Part shown: piece after piece, positions 55,480-64,000 of the stretch
How positions within the stretch are numbered: position 1 is the first letter of the stretch
Layout of the letters: every line of letters starts with the position of its first letter
Source: Streptomyces antimycoticus
Lineage (GTDB): Bacteria; Actinomycetota; Actinomycetes; Streptomycetales; Streptomycetaceae
DNA: 64,000 nt
Reading direction: 5' to 3'
NCBI RefSeq assembly: GCF_005405925.1
Contig: NZ_BJHV01000001.1
Span: forward strand, 2,232,001 to 2,296,000
Translations under genes and position numbers: made by a program
The notes under the pieces: generated by a model
What the model saw: only the letters and a program-made list of their open reading frames with translations
Database searches by the model: none
What the model was told of the DNA's origin: nothing

Positions 55480-55740
55480 GAGCAGGTTGCGGGCCAGTTG
55501 GGTGACCCGTGCGCCGGTCGGGTGGGCGGTGACGCCCAGGACATGGACGCGCCGGCTGGCGATCTCCATGACGAAGAAGACATCGAGACGCCTGAGGAAG
55601 ACGGTGTCCACGTGCATGAAGTCGCAGGCGAGCAGCGTGCGGGCCTGGGCGCGGAGGAAGGAGCGCCAGGTCTGGTGGGAGGCGTCGTTGCGGTGCGGGC
55701 GGTAGACCGGAGCGGCGCGGGACGCCGGGGGCCTGGTCAG
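55480..55740 (-). pseudogene. Integrase-core transposase fragment
   Basis: The frame [20 protein letters not shown], then [20 protein letters not shown] and [19 protein letters not shown] is the rve core of an IS3/IS481-like transposase with the first catalytic Asp (CDFMHVDT). The HTH part and the last Glu are missing. It abuts the end of the RsbW-like gene. Confidence 0.7.
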
Positions 55741-55748
55741 GGCGTGGG

Positions 55749-56192
55749 CTATTGGATTTCCGCCCATCGAGTGGTCCCGCCTTGGTGGGTCGTGGTTCCG
55801 GAGCGCGCGGACAGTGCGGCGACGATGACGCTCCCGCGGCCGCTCTCCTCGGGCTGCCGAGGACTGCCGCCGTGGTGGCGCAGCAGCGCCGGGCCCGCGT
55901 CAGTGACCTCGATGCGGACAGCGCACGCAGCCGGGACACCCTGCCGGGACAAGCAGAGCGACGCAGGGGGAAGGGCATGAACGACCGCATTGGTGATCAG
56001 TTCGGAGACGACCAGAAGCGCATCGTCGGCCAGGTCCGAGGGGATGCGCCACTGTTGCATAGCGCGGGCGGCACGGCGGCGGATGGCGGCAAGACCTTCT
56101 GGAATTTGAGGCAGAGGGAAGACCACATCTGTCCGAGCGGATGAGACTGTCTCAAGGCTGTTGCTGAGCTTCACGGGCAGGTCGTGAGTCAT
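55749..56192 (-). CDS. RsbW-like ATP-binding anti-sigma/regulatory protein
   Basis: 147 residues from ATG 56192. It is a stand-alone GHKL ATPase domain: N-box [19 protein letters not shown]1-type [14 protein letters not shown] and [15 protein letters not shown], ending TTRWAEIQ. Streptomyces encode dozens of these small HATPase_c_2 proteins, some of which bind sigma factors or anti-anti-sigma proteins. No partner gene is adjacent. Its last bases lie directly against a transposase fragment, but the C-terminal WAEI motif is complete. Confidence 0.85.
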   Translation of the reverse strand: MTHDLPVKLSNSLETVSSARTDVVFPLPQIPEGLAAIRRRAARAMQQWRIPSDLADDALLVVSELITNAVVHALPPASLCLSRQGVPAACAVRIEVTDAGPALLRHHGGSPRQPEESGRGSVIVAALSARSGTTTHQGGTTRWAEIQ

Positions 56193-56628
56193 GGTGCTGT
56201 CCTGGGGGTGTTCCCGGTGGGGCGGGAGGCGACGAGGCCGGAGAGGAACGTGTCGGGCGCGGTGTGGCGGCGCCAGGCCACTGGGATCCGGCGGGGGTGG
56301 CCCCTCAGCCATGGCGACGATGTCCGTACCGACTCTTCCGTCGTTATTGGCGACTAACGTTATGGACGATTCACATTCAACGTATGTCCTGATATCCGGG
56401 CAGTCAAGGCATGAGCGAAAGAGAAAAAGGTTAATACGCAGTAATATGCCCGCGACGTCAGGCTTCGATCTGCCACCTCCTCGCGCGGCTGCCAGCCGAC
56501 GGCACCACCAGGGAGGACGTACCGGCTGATCAAGTGCCGGAGAGGATGCGTGGGCTTCGCCTGCCTGAACGCCACAGCCGACCTACGACAGGAGGACCAA
56601 GGCGGGTGGCGACCTACATCACGTACAG
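56193..56628. other. Non-coding upstream region
   Basis: No recognised gene. It includes a relatively AT-rich patch near 56395-56455 (AAAGAGAAAAAGG, TTAATACGCAGTAATA), possibly promoter DNA for the RsbW-like or GntR gene. Confidence 0.4.
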
Positions 56629-56639
56629 ATGTCAGACAT
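56629..56639. promoter_or_regulatory. GntR operator candidate ATGTC-A-GACAT
   Basis: A perfect 5+1+5 palindrome 20 bases before the GntR start. It resembles the FadR-subfamily core TnGTnnnACnA, so the regulator probably represses its own operon. Confidence 0.55.
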
Positions 56640-56658
56640 TCGGTGTTAGGGTCGCCTT

Positions 56659-57351
56659 ATGAACGAACTTCATGCGCCGCGCCGTGTCGCGAGCTTGTCG
56701 GCGCAACTGGTGGACACCCTTCGCGAGCAGATCACATCCGGCGCCTGGCCCGTAGGGATGCGGATTCCGCCCGAACATGATCTGGTCGAGCAACTCGGTG
56801 TCGGCCGTACAACGGTGCGCGAGGCGCTCGGCGCGCTGGTACATCTGGGCCTGCTGGAGGCTCGGAAGGGTGACGGGACGTACGTCCGGACATCGAGCGA
56901 AATGCACTCGGTACTGATGAGACGCGCCAACACCTCGAGGTGGAGCGACGTGCTGGAACTGCGCGCAGTGCTGGAAGAGTACGCCTCGGGCTTGGCCGCG
57001 TTGCGGCGTACCGAAGACGACCTGAATAGCCTGCGGCACCTCCTCGACGAGGCCGAGGCGACAGCGGATTCAGCGGAGATGGCCGCCAGCGCGGAGATCG
57101 ATACCCGCTTCCACCAGGCCGTGGTGAGTGCCAGCGGGAACACCCTTCTCACCGAGGTGTACGACGTCCTCAGCACCGCGGTCACCGAACAGATCGGCGG
57201 CACGCTCTGGCCCAGCGCGACGGCCGCAGAGCACAGCCTTCTGCACAGGCGTCTCGTTGAGGCGATCGCTGCCCAAGACGAGGTCGGTGCACGCTACTGC
57301 GCCACCGAGATCGTGAAGCTCACCCAGACCGGAACGGAACGACAGAAGTGA
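56659..57351 (+). CDS. GntR-family (FadR/FCD) regulator
   Basis: 230 residues from ATG 56659. The winged helix occupies residues 10-75 (QLVDTLREQITSGAWPVGMR, LGVGRTTVREALGALVHLGL, YVRTSS). An all-helical FCD ligand domain with a metal-binding His in EIDTRFHQAVVSASGN fills the rest. The start is only a short distance from a -10-like TTAGGGT, so the message may have little or no leader. Its stop overlaps the MFS transporter start by GTGA, so it probably controls that exporter or importer. Confidence 0.9.
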   Translation: MNELHAPRRVASLSAQLVDTLREQITSGAWPVGMRIPPEHDLVEQLGVGRTTVREALGALVHLGLLEARKGDGTYVRTSSEMHSVLMRRANTSRWSDVLELRAVLEEYASGLAALRRTEDDLNSLRHLLDEAEATADSAEMAASAEIDTRFHQAVVSASGNTLLTEVYDVLSTAVTEQIGGTLWPSATAAEHSLLHRRLVEAIAAQDEVGARYCATEIVKLTQTGTERQK

Positions 57352-58622
57352 CCACCTCGAGGAACTCCCGCGCCGGCCTCACCACGGCCACGAAGGCCGA
57401 CCGGATCACAACCTCGAAGACGCCGGTTACTACGCCCGCCCTTTCGGCCGGCCTCTTGATCGCGATCCTTTTGGTGGCGGCCAACCTACGCGTGACCTTG
57501 ACGGGTGTGGGCACACTGCTGCCGGCCATCGAGCACGACACCGGGTTGACTGCGTCAGAGGGTGGCGTACTGAGCACCCTGCCGCTGTTTGTGTTTGCTG
57601 TGACTTCGCCCTTTGTCGGGCGCACCTCGCACCGGGTCGGCACCACTCGCCTCCTCGTAGCTGCCCTCGCAGTGCTGGCAGCGGGCACCGTGGTCCGGTC
57701 CTTGCCTTCGCTTGCCTGTTTGTTCGCCGGAACCGTGATCCTCTCGGTGGCGATCGCGGTTGGCAACGTCCTGCTGCCCACGGTGATTCGCACCCACGTG
57801 CCCGGCTCGCGGGTTCATACCGTCAGCGCTCTCTACGTCACCGCTATGGGAGTGGTCGCCGCTCTGTCGTCCGGCATCTCCGTCCCGCTTGCCGAGGTCC
57901 TACCCGGAACCTGGCATTCCGCCCTGGCCTGGGGAGTAGTCGTCGCCGTCGCCGCTCTCGCCGTGTGGCTGCCTCGGCTACGCGGGTCCCGCCCGGACGG
58001 CGGCGTACGGTCTCGTGGGACACACGCTCGAACCCCATGGCGATCCTGGCTGGCGTGGCAGGTGTCCTTCTTCATGGGCCTGCAATCCCTTGCCTTCTAC
58101 ACCGCCGTCGCTTGGCTGCCCAGCATCCTCAGTCAGCAGGGCATGTCCACCACAGCTGCCGGCTGGATGCTGTTCTATTACCAGCTCGTCGCACTGGTCA
58201 CGAGCATGTTGCTGCCTTTGATCACTCGAGGCCGCCACGACCAGCGCTTCGCTGCGGCCGCGGGCTCAGCGATCGTCGCCGCAGGCTTCGGGCTTCTGCT
58301 CCTCTTTCCAGCGCGCGCACTCGCGGCGTGCACTCTTCTCGGGTTGGGCGCCGGTGTCTGTCTTGTGCTCGCCCTGAGCTTCCAAAGCCAACGTGCCACT
58401 GGTCCCAGCGAGACCACAGCCCTGGCCGGGATGGCTCAGTCCATCGGCTATCTCGTCGCCGCGGCCGGACCCCTTCTTCTGGGCGTCCTCCACGACACCA
58501 CCGGCAGCTGGACTGGTGCTCTCCTTCTCCTCACCGCATTGAGCCTGGTCATGGCCGCTGCCGGTTATGGCGCTGGACGCGACCGCCACGTTCGCACCCG
58601 ACCTGACCGCCAGGCAGACTAA
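57348..58622 (+). CDS. MFS transporter, CynX/NimT (cyanate) family
   Basis: 424 residues from GTG 57348, translationally coupled to the GntR gene. Twelve hydrophobic segments are visible, the first near residue 35 (LLIAILLVAANLRVTLTGVG), with the family motif LLPAIEHDTGLTASEGGVLS and PFVGRTSHRVGTTRLL. The CynX/NimT group includes cyanate and nitroimidazole transporters. The substrate is not predictable. The FCD-type regulator suggests an organic acid-like inducer. Confidence 0.88.
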   Translation: MTTSRNSRAGLTTATKADRITTSKTPVTTPALSAGLLIAILLVAANLRVTLTGVGTLLPAIEHDTGLTASEGGVLSTLPLFVFAVTSPFVGRTSHRVGTTRLLVAALAVLAAGTVVRSLPSLACLFAGTVILSVAIAVGNVLLPTVIRTHVPGSRVHTVSALYVTAMGVVAALSSGISVPLAEVLPGTWHSALAWGVVVAVAALAVWLPRLRGSRPDGGVRSRGTHARTPWRSWLAWQVSFFMGLQSLAFYTAVAWLPSILSQQGMSTTAAGWMLFYYQLVALVTSMLLPLITRGRHDQRFAAAAGSAIVAAGFGLLLLFPARALAACTLLGLGAGVCLVLALSFQSQRATGPSETTALAGMAQSIGYLVAAAGPLLLGVLHDTTGSWTGALLLLTALSLVMAAAGYGAGRDRHVRTRPDRQAD

Positions 58623-58734
58623 CGCCGTCCAGAACGCATCGGACCGGTGCAGAGAACGCGGAGTCGGCCTCCCTGAGCCGCTGCGGGAAAGCTGCGGCTC
58701 AGCAGGCACCCCTCCTCCCGCGGTGGACGGGTCT

Positions 58735-59017
58735 CAGACGCCGCCGCGGTGGGCGAGGAGGCCCGCTTCCCGCAGGAGGCCCTCGAGGCCCTCGTCGCGA
58801 ATGACCTGCACGCGGTGCACATGCCCGAGGAGTACGGCGGGGCGGGCGCGGACGCCCTCGCCACCGTGATCGTGGACGCCGGCTCCGGTCTACCTGGACG
58901 ACGTCCGCATCCCCGCGGACCGCATGATCGATGAGGAGGGCACCGGCTTCGCCGCCGCGATGAAGACGCTGGACCACACCCGGTCCTCCATCTGGTGGAA
59001 CCGGTCCCCTCCCAGGT
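58735..59017 (+). pseudogene. Acyl-CoA dehydrogenase with internal deletion
   Basis: The first part EEARFPQEALEALVANDLHA, then VHMPEEYGGAGADALATVI is the N-terminal domain; it jumps to VYLDDVRIPADRMIDEEGTG and AAMKTLDHTRSSI from the middle domain. The FAD-binding core and C-terminus are absent. From 59018 to 59190 nothing else is recognised. Confidence 0.7.
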
Positions 59018-59190
59018 GAGACTTGCGGGAAGGCCCAGATGCCGTTGGCGGAGCCGGGTGCGCCCAGCCATCCCTCGATGGATGCTTTGCGACGTTCTTG
59101 CCGGTCAGGTCTCCTCGGACGGCAAAGGGCACTCCGCTCTGGGCATACGCCCGCCGCCGCCATTTTTGGTGGTGGAAGACGTGCTGGCGG

Positions 59191-59853
59191 CTACTTGCCG
59201 TCGTCCTCGCGCTCGAGGGCTTCCAGCGCCCGCCGCGTGACCTCGTCCACCGGGCCCAGGGAAGGGATCGTGACCGCCAGGCCCTGCGTCTTGTAGTACT
59301 CGATGATCGGCTCGGTCTGTGTGTGGTAGACCTCGAGCCGCTTGCGGACGGTCTCCTCGGAGTCGTCGTCGCGCTGGTAGAGCTCACCGCCGCAGACGTC
59401 GCACACGCCCTGTTTCTTCGGCGGGCTGTACGACACGTGGAACACGTGTGCCGACCCGCTGCGGCAGATGCGCCGGCCGGCGATGCGCTTGATGACCTCT
59501 CCCTCGGGGACTTCGAGGTCAAGAACCGCGTCCAGCGTGATGGCCTCGGTCTTCAGCAGCTCGTCGAGCGCCTCGGCCTGCGAGACGTTGCGCGGGAAAC
59601 CGTCGAGCAGGAAGCCGCTCTCGGCATCCGGCTGTTGCATGCGGTCCTTCGCCATCGCGATGGTGAGCTCGTCGGGGAGGAGGTTGCCGGCGTCCATGGA
59701 GACCTTCGCAAGTTTCCCGAGCTCGGTCTGCCGGCTGATGTTGGCCCGGAACAGATCGCCCGTAGAGATGTGCGGGATCGACAGCTTCCCGGCCAGGCGT
59801 GTGGCCTGAGTGCCCTTTCCAGCACCCGGCGGCCCGACGAGGACGATGCGCAT
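59191..59853 (-). CDS. Adenylate kinase, accessory copy
   Basis: 220 residues from ATG 59853, complete: P-loop VGPPGAGKGTQATRLAG, ISTGDLFRANI, GFLLDGFPRNVSQAEAL, and a long LID with GRRICRSGSAHVFHV and GVCDVCGGELYQRDDD. The LID zinc site has one Cys pair visible (CDVC). It catalyses AMP + ATP = 2 ADP. The housekeeping adk of Streptomyces lies in the ribosomal-protein operon between secY and map; neither neighbour is here, so this is probably a second, accessory copy that may buffer adenylates during stress. Confidence 0.9.
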   Translation of the reverse strand: MRIVLVGPPGAGKGTQATRLAGKLSIPHISTGDLFRANISRQTELGKLAKVSMDAGNLLPDELTIAMAKDRMQQPDAESGFLLDGFPRNVSQAEALDELLKTEAITLDAVLDLEVPEGEVIKRIAGRRICRSGSAHVFHVSYSPPKKQGVCDVCGGELYQRDDDSEETVRKRLEVYHTQTEPIIEYYKTQGLAVTIPSLGPVDEVTRRALEALEREDDGK

Positions 59854-60488
59854 CAGCGGAGGAACCCTTCGTCCTCGCGCTGCTGGAGCTCATCGGCGGC
59901 GGAGGCGCTTGCCGACGGCTTGGAGACGACCTCGCCGATCCTGCCACCCACGGCCAGATACGGACGACTGGCTGACGGTGCGGCTGGTCGGGGAATGGCC
60001 GGAGCCCCGGACCACTTTCGTTCGATTCCGCTCAGAGCCTTCATCACATGTCCAATCGTCTGGGTGGTGCGTCCGCTCGGCTCGCCGTGGGAAGGGCCGA
60101 CAGGTTGGTTGACCGTCCAGCGGCACGGCGCGGCTTGTCAGCGCGGGTGCCGCGCCGTGCCGCCGGACGGAGTGGGTGGGGAGCTGTTGCCCCATGGGGT
60201 GGTGGTACGGGTCGGCTGCGGTGGGACCGTCCGGCGGTACGTCTTTTCGGCAGGACAGGGGCGTGCCGCCGGACGGGGTATGAGAGGCGAATCCCCGCGA
60301 GGGGACGGTGCGGCGGACCGGTTGTGCATGGTGGCTGCCGCGGTCAACTCCTGGTGCGATCCAGCACGGTGTTGTCGAGGGGCGACGTCGATGGTGTGGG
60401 ACGCGGTCGGCGCGGACGGTGAGTGCGGTTGGCTCTTGTACCGGCCCCTGCACGCGGAGGCTGCACGCGGAGGCTGCCGGGTTCTTCC
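59854..60488. other. Gene-free region with short repeats
   Basis: No protein family is recognised. GTGCCGCCGGACGG occurs at 60157-60170 and 60263-60276, and its inverse CCGTCCGGCGG at 60227-60237. These could form hairpins or be binding sites; nothing else stands out. Confidence 0.5.
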
Positions 60489-62831
60489 TCAATCGATGAG
60501 GTCGAGGGCGGTGGCGACGATGCTGTCTGTGTCGATGCCGTGGTAGCGGTAGACATCCTCGATCGCCCCGGACTGGCCGAACCGGGTCACGCCGAGGGTG
60601 CTGACGGGAACGTTCTGGATCGTGCTCAGGAAAGCCAAGGTGTGGGGATGTCCGTCCAGGACGGTGACCAGCGGGGTGGCCCGGTCGAGGGGGAAGACCT
60701 GGTCGAGAATCCAGGCCGGGTCGTCCGACAGGCCGCGACGGGCCTGGAGCGCGCGGAAGAGTAGGTCCGGGCTGGTCACGCACACAACGTCGGCGCCATG
60801 CCCGAGGGCGGCGAGCCGGTCGGCGGCGGCCAGTGCCTCCGGGACCAAAGCGCCCATCGCGGCGAATGTCACTACGGGCTTCTCGTGCTGCCGCAGCCGG
60901 TAGGCCCCGGCGGTCACATGTCGGCGACGGCGTTCGCGAGCGGCCGGGTCGCTGGGCACGGCCGCTGTCGACTGGTCGATGGGTCGGGTCGACAGCCGCA
61001 GATAGGCCGACCTGCCCCCTGGACTGGCCAAGTTGCCGAGTGCGGCGAGCAGGCACCATTCGGTGTCGATGGCGAACGCCGGCTCATAGGTGACGCAGCC
61101 GGGCTGTTCAATGCCCAGCGAGGGGGTGGTGATCGACTGATGTGCACCGCCTTCCGGGGCGAGCGTGACACCGGAAGGGGTGCCGACCAGGATCGACTGG
61201 CCACCGGCATAGATGCCGAACGACCAAGGCTCCAGTGCCCGGTTGACGAAGGGATCGTAGACGACGCCGATCGGCAGCAGCGGCTGGCCCCACCGGCTCC
61301 AGGTGGCGCCCAGCTCGCCGAGGAGACCGACCAGGTTGGTCTCCGCGATGCCCAGCTCCACGTGCTGACCGGCCGGCTGCTCGCGCCAGTGCAGGATGGT
61401 CTCGGCGTCGTCGGCAAACCAGTCGGTGCGCTCGGTGGGCGACCACACGCCCACCTTGTTGAGCCAGCCGCCCAGGTTGGTGGAGGAGCTGACGTCCGGG
61501 CTGACGGTGACGATCCGGGCGGCCGCCTCCGGCGCCCGCCGGGTGAGATCCAGCAGGACGCGGCCGAGAGCCTGCTGGGTGTTCCCGATGCCGGTGGGGG
61601 CCGGGCGCACTAGGTCGGCGGGGACCGCAGGGGGCTTTTGGGGCGCCTGTTCGGGGCGGCGCAGCCGCTGGGCGGCCGCCGCGCACAGGGCCGCTTCCGC
61701 CGAGCCCTCGCCGAAACGCGTCCACGGGTGGTCGAGATCGGTTCCCAGGCGGTCGGCCAGTGCACTCATCTGGTCGGCCGTCAGGAGCGAGGAGTGGTTT
61801 TGCGGGTGGCCCTCGACAGGGAGCCCGTAGCCCTTGACCGTGTAGGCGAAGATCACGGTCGGGCGGGTGTCGTCGACACCGGCGAACGCATCCGACAGCG
61901 CGCCGATGTCGTGGCCGCCCAGGTTGCGCAGCGCCGCCAGGAGCGAGGCGTCGTCCAGGGGGGCGATGAGGTCGGCGATCGGCCCGGCGGTCGAGCCGGT
62001 GCCGGGCAAGCGCTCGCGCAGTTCGTCGGCGGCGCAGCGCAGCAGGCGCTGGTATTCGGGGTTGCCCATGGCATCGATACGAGCGCGCAGGGCCTCGCCG
62101 CCGGGCCGGGTGAACAACTCCTGTAGGAGACGCCCGTACTTGAGGGAGATCACCTGCCAGCCGGCCGCGGCGAACATGCCCTGCAGCTTGTCCGCGGCGA
62201 TGCCGGGGATGACTCGGTCGAGAGACTGCCGGTTGAGGTCGACGACCCACACCACTTCGCCCAGACCCGGCACCATCGGATCCTGGAGGGCTTCCCAGAT
62301 CGCGCCTTCGTCCAGCTCGGCGTCGCCGAGCAGGGAGTACTGGCGCCCCCTCCCGGCGCCGCCGAAGCGCCCCTCCACGTAGCGCCGGGCGAGAGCGCCC
62401 CACAGGGGAGCGGTGGCGCCGATACCGACCGAACCGGTGGAGTAGTCGACCGGGTCGGGGTCCTTGGAACGACTGGGGTAACTCTGCAGACCGCCGAAGG
62501 CACGCAGCGTGGTCAGATAGGACTCGTCCAGCTCGCCCAGCAAGTAGTTGATCGCATGCAACACCGGTGAGGCGTGAGGCTTGACCGACACCCGGTCCTC
62601 GGCAGTCAGTGCATGAAACCACAGCGCCGTCATGATCGAGGTCATCGAGGCACTGGACGCCTGGTGACCGCCCACCTTCAACCCCGAAGGGTTCGGCCGC
62701 ACCCGGTTGGCGTGGTGGATGATCGCGGTGGACAGCCACAGCACCCGCTGTTCGACCGACTCCAGCGCGGCAAGCTCCTCCGCCTGGGCAGGACCGCCGT
62801 TGCCGCCGGCCGACCTCAGTTCCGCGACCAT
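60489..62831 (-). CDS. AceE/transketolase-like thiamine-diphosphate enzyme
   Basis: 780 residues from ATG 62831, with GGAGGT eight bases upstream (ATG 62849 also in frame). N-terminal domain: GHQASSASMTSIMTALWFHA, the ThDP motif GDAELDEGAIWEAL followed by VDLNRQSLD. Middle domain: VSPDVSSSTNLGGWLN, ELGIAETNLVGLLGELGATW and EGGAHQSITTPSLGIEQPG. C-terminal transketolase domain: VVCVTSPDLLFRA, VSTLGVTRFGQSGAIED. The overall order fits the homodimeric pyruvate dehydrogenase E1 (AceE), about 100 residues shorter than usual. It probably decarboxylates a 2-oxoacid; no E2 or E3 gene is near. Confidence 0.82.
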   Translation of the reverse strand: MVAELRSAGGNGGPAQAEELAALESVEQRVLWLSTAIIHHANRVRPNPSGLKVGGHQASSASMTSIMTALWFHALTAEDRVSVKPHASPVLHAINYLLGELDESYLTTLRAFGGLQSYPSRSKDPDPVDYSTGSVGIGATAPLWGALARRYVEGRFGGAGRGRQYSLLGDAELDEGAIWEALQDPMVPGLGEVVWVVDLNRQSLDRVIPGIAADKLQGMFAAAGWQVISLKYGRLLQELFTRPGGEALRARIDAMGNPEYQRLLRCAADELRERLPGTGSTAGPIADLIAPLDDASLLAALRNLGGHDIGALSDAFAGVDDTRPTVIFAYTVKGYGLPVEGHPQNHSSLLTADQMSALADRLGTDLDHPWTRFGEGSAEAALCAAAAQRLRRPEQAPQKPPAVPADLVRPAPTGIGNTQQALGRVLLDLTRRAPEAAARIVTVSPDVSSSTNLGGWLNKVGVWSPTERTDWFADDAETILHWREQPAGQHVELGIAETNLVGLLGELGATWSRWGQPLLPIGVVYDPFVNRALEPWSFGIYAGGQSILVGTPSGVTLAPEGGAHQSITTPSLGIEQPGCVTYEPAFAIDTEWCLLAALGNLASPGGRSAYLRLSTRPIDQSTAAVPSDPAARERRRRHVTAGAYRLRQHEKPVVTFAAMGALVPEALAAADRLAALGHGADVVCVTSPDLLFRALQARRGLSDDPAWILDQVFPLDRATPLVTVLDGHPHTLAFLSTIQNVPVSTLGVTRFGQSGAIEDVYRYHGIDTDSIVATALDLID

Positions 62832-63002
62832 CACAGACCACCTCCGCATTCGGCACCATGCCTTAGGAATTTCGCGTTATGCTCCGCCAGACGACGGGTA
62901 ACTCTGCGACTGCACAAGATGTTTCTTATAGATCGAGCATTCTGCTCGGATTCGGGCCACCTGATCGGCTGGCTCGGGGCGATGGACCGGTTCGCACCGG
63001 CC

Positions 63003-63563
63003 TTAAGACGCGACACCGTCACGCGCCTTGGCTGACGGCAGAGAGTCGACTGCGCGCAGGACATCTGTCAGCCATGCGACCTGCCCGTCGAACTGTGCCA
63101 GCTTCCAAGGCCGTACCCACCGGTATGCCTTGTGCTCCCAGTTGAGAGTGAGCCGGCGTTGACTGGTGCAGGCCAAAAAAGTGTGCACGATCCAGTCCGG
63201 CCCGCCACGAGGGTCGGCCAGACGCAGCGTGGGGCCCGCAGTCAGCTGCTCCAGAGCGCGGACGGGGAGCAGAGTCTCCTCCCAGATCTCCTGGATGGCT
63301 TGCCGTACCGGGTCGCTGTCAGCGTCCAGGTATCCGGTGATGCAGTGCCACAAGCCCGCATCATGCTGGACAGATTCACTGCGCTTGAACAACCCGATGC
63401 GGCCCCGCCACATGAGGATGACAGCGACTACCTGCCGCGGGCCCTGAGACCTGGGGCGACCGGACTCATTCAGGGAGTGGGCCCCTGGTGAAGCCCGGGA
63501 GACCACCCCGCGACCACCGCCTTCGGTACGGACACCCGGGGAGGACCCGACGCGCTTCTTCAT
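63003..63563 (-). CDS. Nudix-fold protein with degenerate Nudix box
   Basis: 186 residues from ATG 63563; the first 45 residues are low-complexity and a later start cannot be excluded. The fold begins VVAVILMWRGRIGLFKRSES. The box reads GYLDADSDPVRQAIQEIWEETLL against GX5EX7REUXEEXGU: the first Glu, the Arg and the second Gly are changed, while EIWEE is kept. Related IPP-isomerase-like Nudix proteins tolerate changes, so activity on a nucleotide or other pyrophosphate is uncertain. Upstream of it lies the acyl-CoA synthetase end. Confidence 0.7.
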   Translation of the reverse strand: MKKRVGSSPGVRTEGGGRGVVSRASPGAHSLNESGRPRSQGPRQVVAVILMWRGRIGLFKRSESVQHDAGLWHCITGYLDADSDPVRQAIQEIWEETLLPVRALEQLTAGPTLRLADPRGGPDWIVHTFLACTSQRRLTLNWEHKAYRWVRPWKLAQFDGQVAWLTDVLRAVDSLPSAKARDGVAS

Positions 63564-63724
63564 CTGGTGCCTCCTTCATGTGACGGCCTGGCCGAGGAAA
63601 AGTCCCCTTGCGGGCAGGAGCTCTTCGTGTTCCCGAACACCCGCCGGACGCCCTGCCGTGTGGAAGCACGAGGTTTGGCACTCCCTGACGACGACGTCGC
63701 GTGCCGCCGGTCCGTTCACGTCGT

Positions 63725-64000
63725 TCACCGGATGCGGCTCTCGCTCCCGGCCCATGCCGTGTCCCGCAACACAAACTTCTGGATCTTCCCGGTGGAGGTC
63801 TTCGGCAACTCGGTGAACGTGACCGTCTTCGGCGCTTTGAACCGGGCCAGCCTGCCCCGCACATGCTCGATGATCTCCGCCTCGGTGGCTGTAGCGCCTT
63901 CCCGCAGGCTCACATAGGCGGCAGGGACCTCACCCCAGCGCTCGTCCGGTACCGCGATCACCGCCACCTCCAGTACCGCCGGATGATCCATGATCGCCTG
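63725..64000 (-). CDS. Acyl-CoA synthetase, C-terminal part (runs off the window)
   Basis: The reading frame enters from beyond 64000 and ends at 63725. Visible: MDHPAVLEVAVIAVPDERWG, VPAAYVSLREGATATEAEI, EHVRGRLARFKAPKTVTFTE and LPKTSTGKIQKFVLR. The last motif holds the catalytic Lys of the ANL-superfamily C-terminal domain, which activates a carboxylate as acyl-AMP and transfers it to CoA. Medium- or short-chain fatty acids are likely substrates, but the specificity part lies outside. Confidence 0.88.
   Translation of the reverse strand, partial: QAIMDHPAVLEVAVIAVPDERWGEVPAAYVSLREGATATEAEIIEHVRGRLARFKAPKTVTFTELPKTSTGKIQKFVLRDTAWAGSESRIR

Noticed and set aside
60048..60422. 124-residue plus-strand ORF upstream of the AceE-like gene
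   Set aside because: Composition is Arg/Gly-rich, no ribosome-binding site or family, and it reads through the short inverted repeats.

Overview
The window is very GC-rich. It has many GTG starts, four-base ATGA/GTGA start-stop overlaps, and protein families typical of Streptomyces (FHA and WD40 Ser/Thr kinases, DUF305/DUF6153, an OsdR/OsdK-type system, IS1182/IS110/IS5 relics). It reads as an accessory, probably chromosome-arm, segment of a Streptomyces-like actinomycete: intact genes alternate with an unusually large number of broken genes and insertion-sequence scars. No tRNA, rRNA or CRISPR array was seen.

Layout. 1-4030: end of a surface-polysaccharide operon (family 2 glycosyltransferase, polysaccharide pyruvyl transferase, RmlC-like epimerase, HemL-like aminotransferase). 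4038-6247: PAP2 phosphatase, a 3'-truncated zinc alcohol dehydrogenase and a divergent TetR regulator. 6426-11375: two cytosolic Ser/Thr kinases, one with a split WD40 array and one with an FHA domain and zinc ribbon, separated by ten perfect CCCACA hexamers. 11442-16689: XRE-cupin regulator divergent from a secreted alpha/beta hydrolase, integrase and transposase scars, a metallophosphoesterase and a beta-lactamase-like serine hydrolase. 16764-19695: metal-island remnant (two DUF305 proteins, DUF6153, broken copper ATPase, broken TetR). 20243-27672: FG-GAP protein, a complete IS1182-family element with perfect 25-bp ends, MerR, SDR, LysR and an alpha/beta hydrolase.

27677-55102 is the most interesting block. 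It looks like the hypoxia/dormancy regulon of the DevR/DosR type (OsdR/OsdK in S. coelicolor), partly alive and partly decayed. Intact members are a DevS-like two-GAF histidine kinase (49202-50947), a DevR-like response regulator (54324-55019), three CBS-BON proteins, a DUF1918-nitroreductase fusion, a universal stress protein, a DoxX protein and a two-TM ion channel. Broken members are pyruvate formate-lyase and its activase, phosphoketolase, pyruvate phosphate dikinase, GAPDH, SulP, a cation ATPase, ACR3, a PNPOx-like protein, an HPF/RaiA-like protein, a second DoxX and three stress proteins. Palindromes of the form GGGnC-N4-GnCCC lie upstream of many of them. Embedded in the block is a segment with an ene-reductase, an Lrp regulator, a frameshifted SDR, LysR and DinB genes, and a P-loop kinase gene preceded by a 12-codon leader with three consecutive Cys codons and three stacked hairpins.

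55749-64000: RsbW-like ATPase, a GntR-MFS operon, an acyl-CoA dehydrogenase scar, an accessory adenylate kinase, a thiamine-diphosphate AceE/transketolase-like protein, a Nudix protein and the end of an acyl-CoA synthetase.

Inference: the kinase/regulator pair and the small stress proteins could still give a low-oxygen or redox stress response, while the fermentative enzymes it would once have controlled have been lost by deletion and frameshift.
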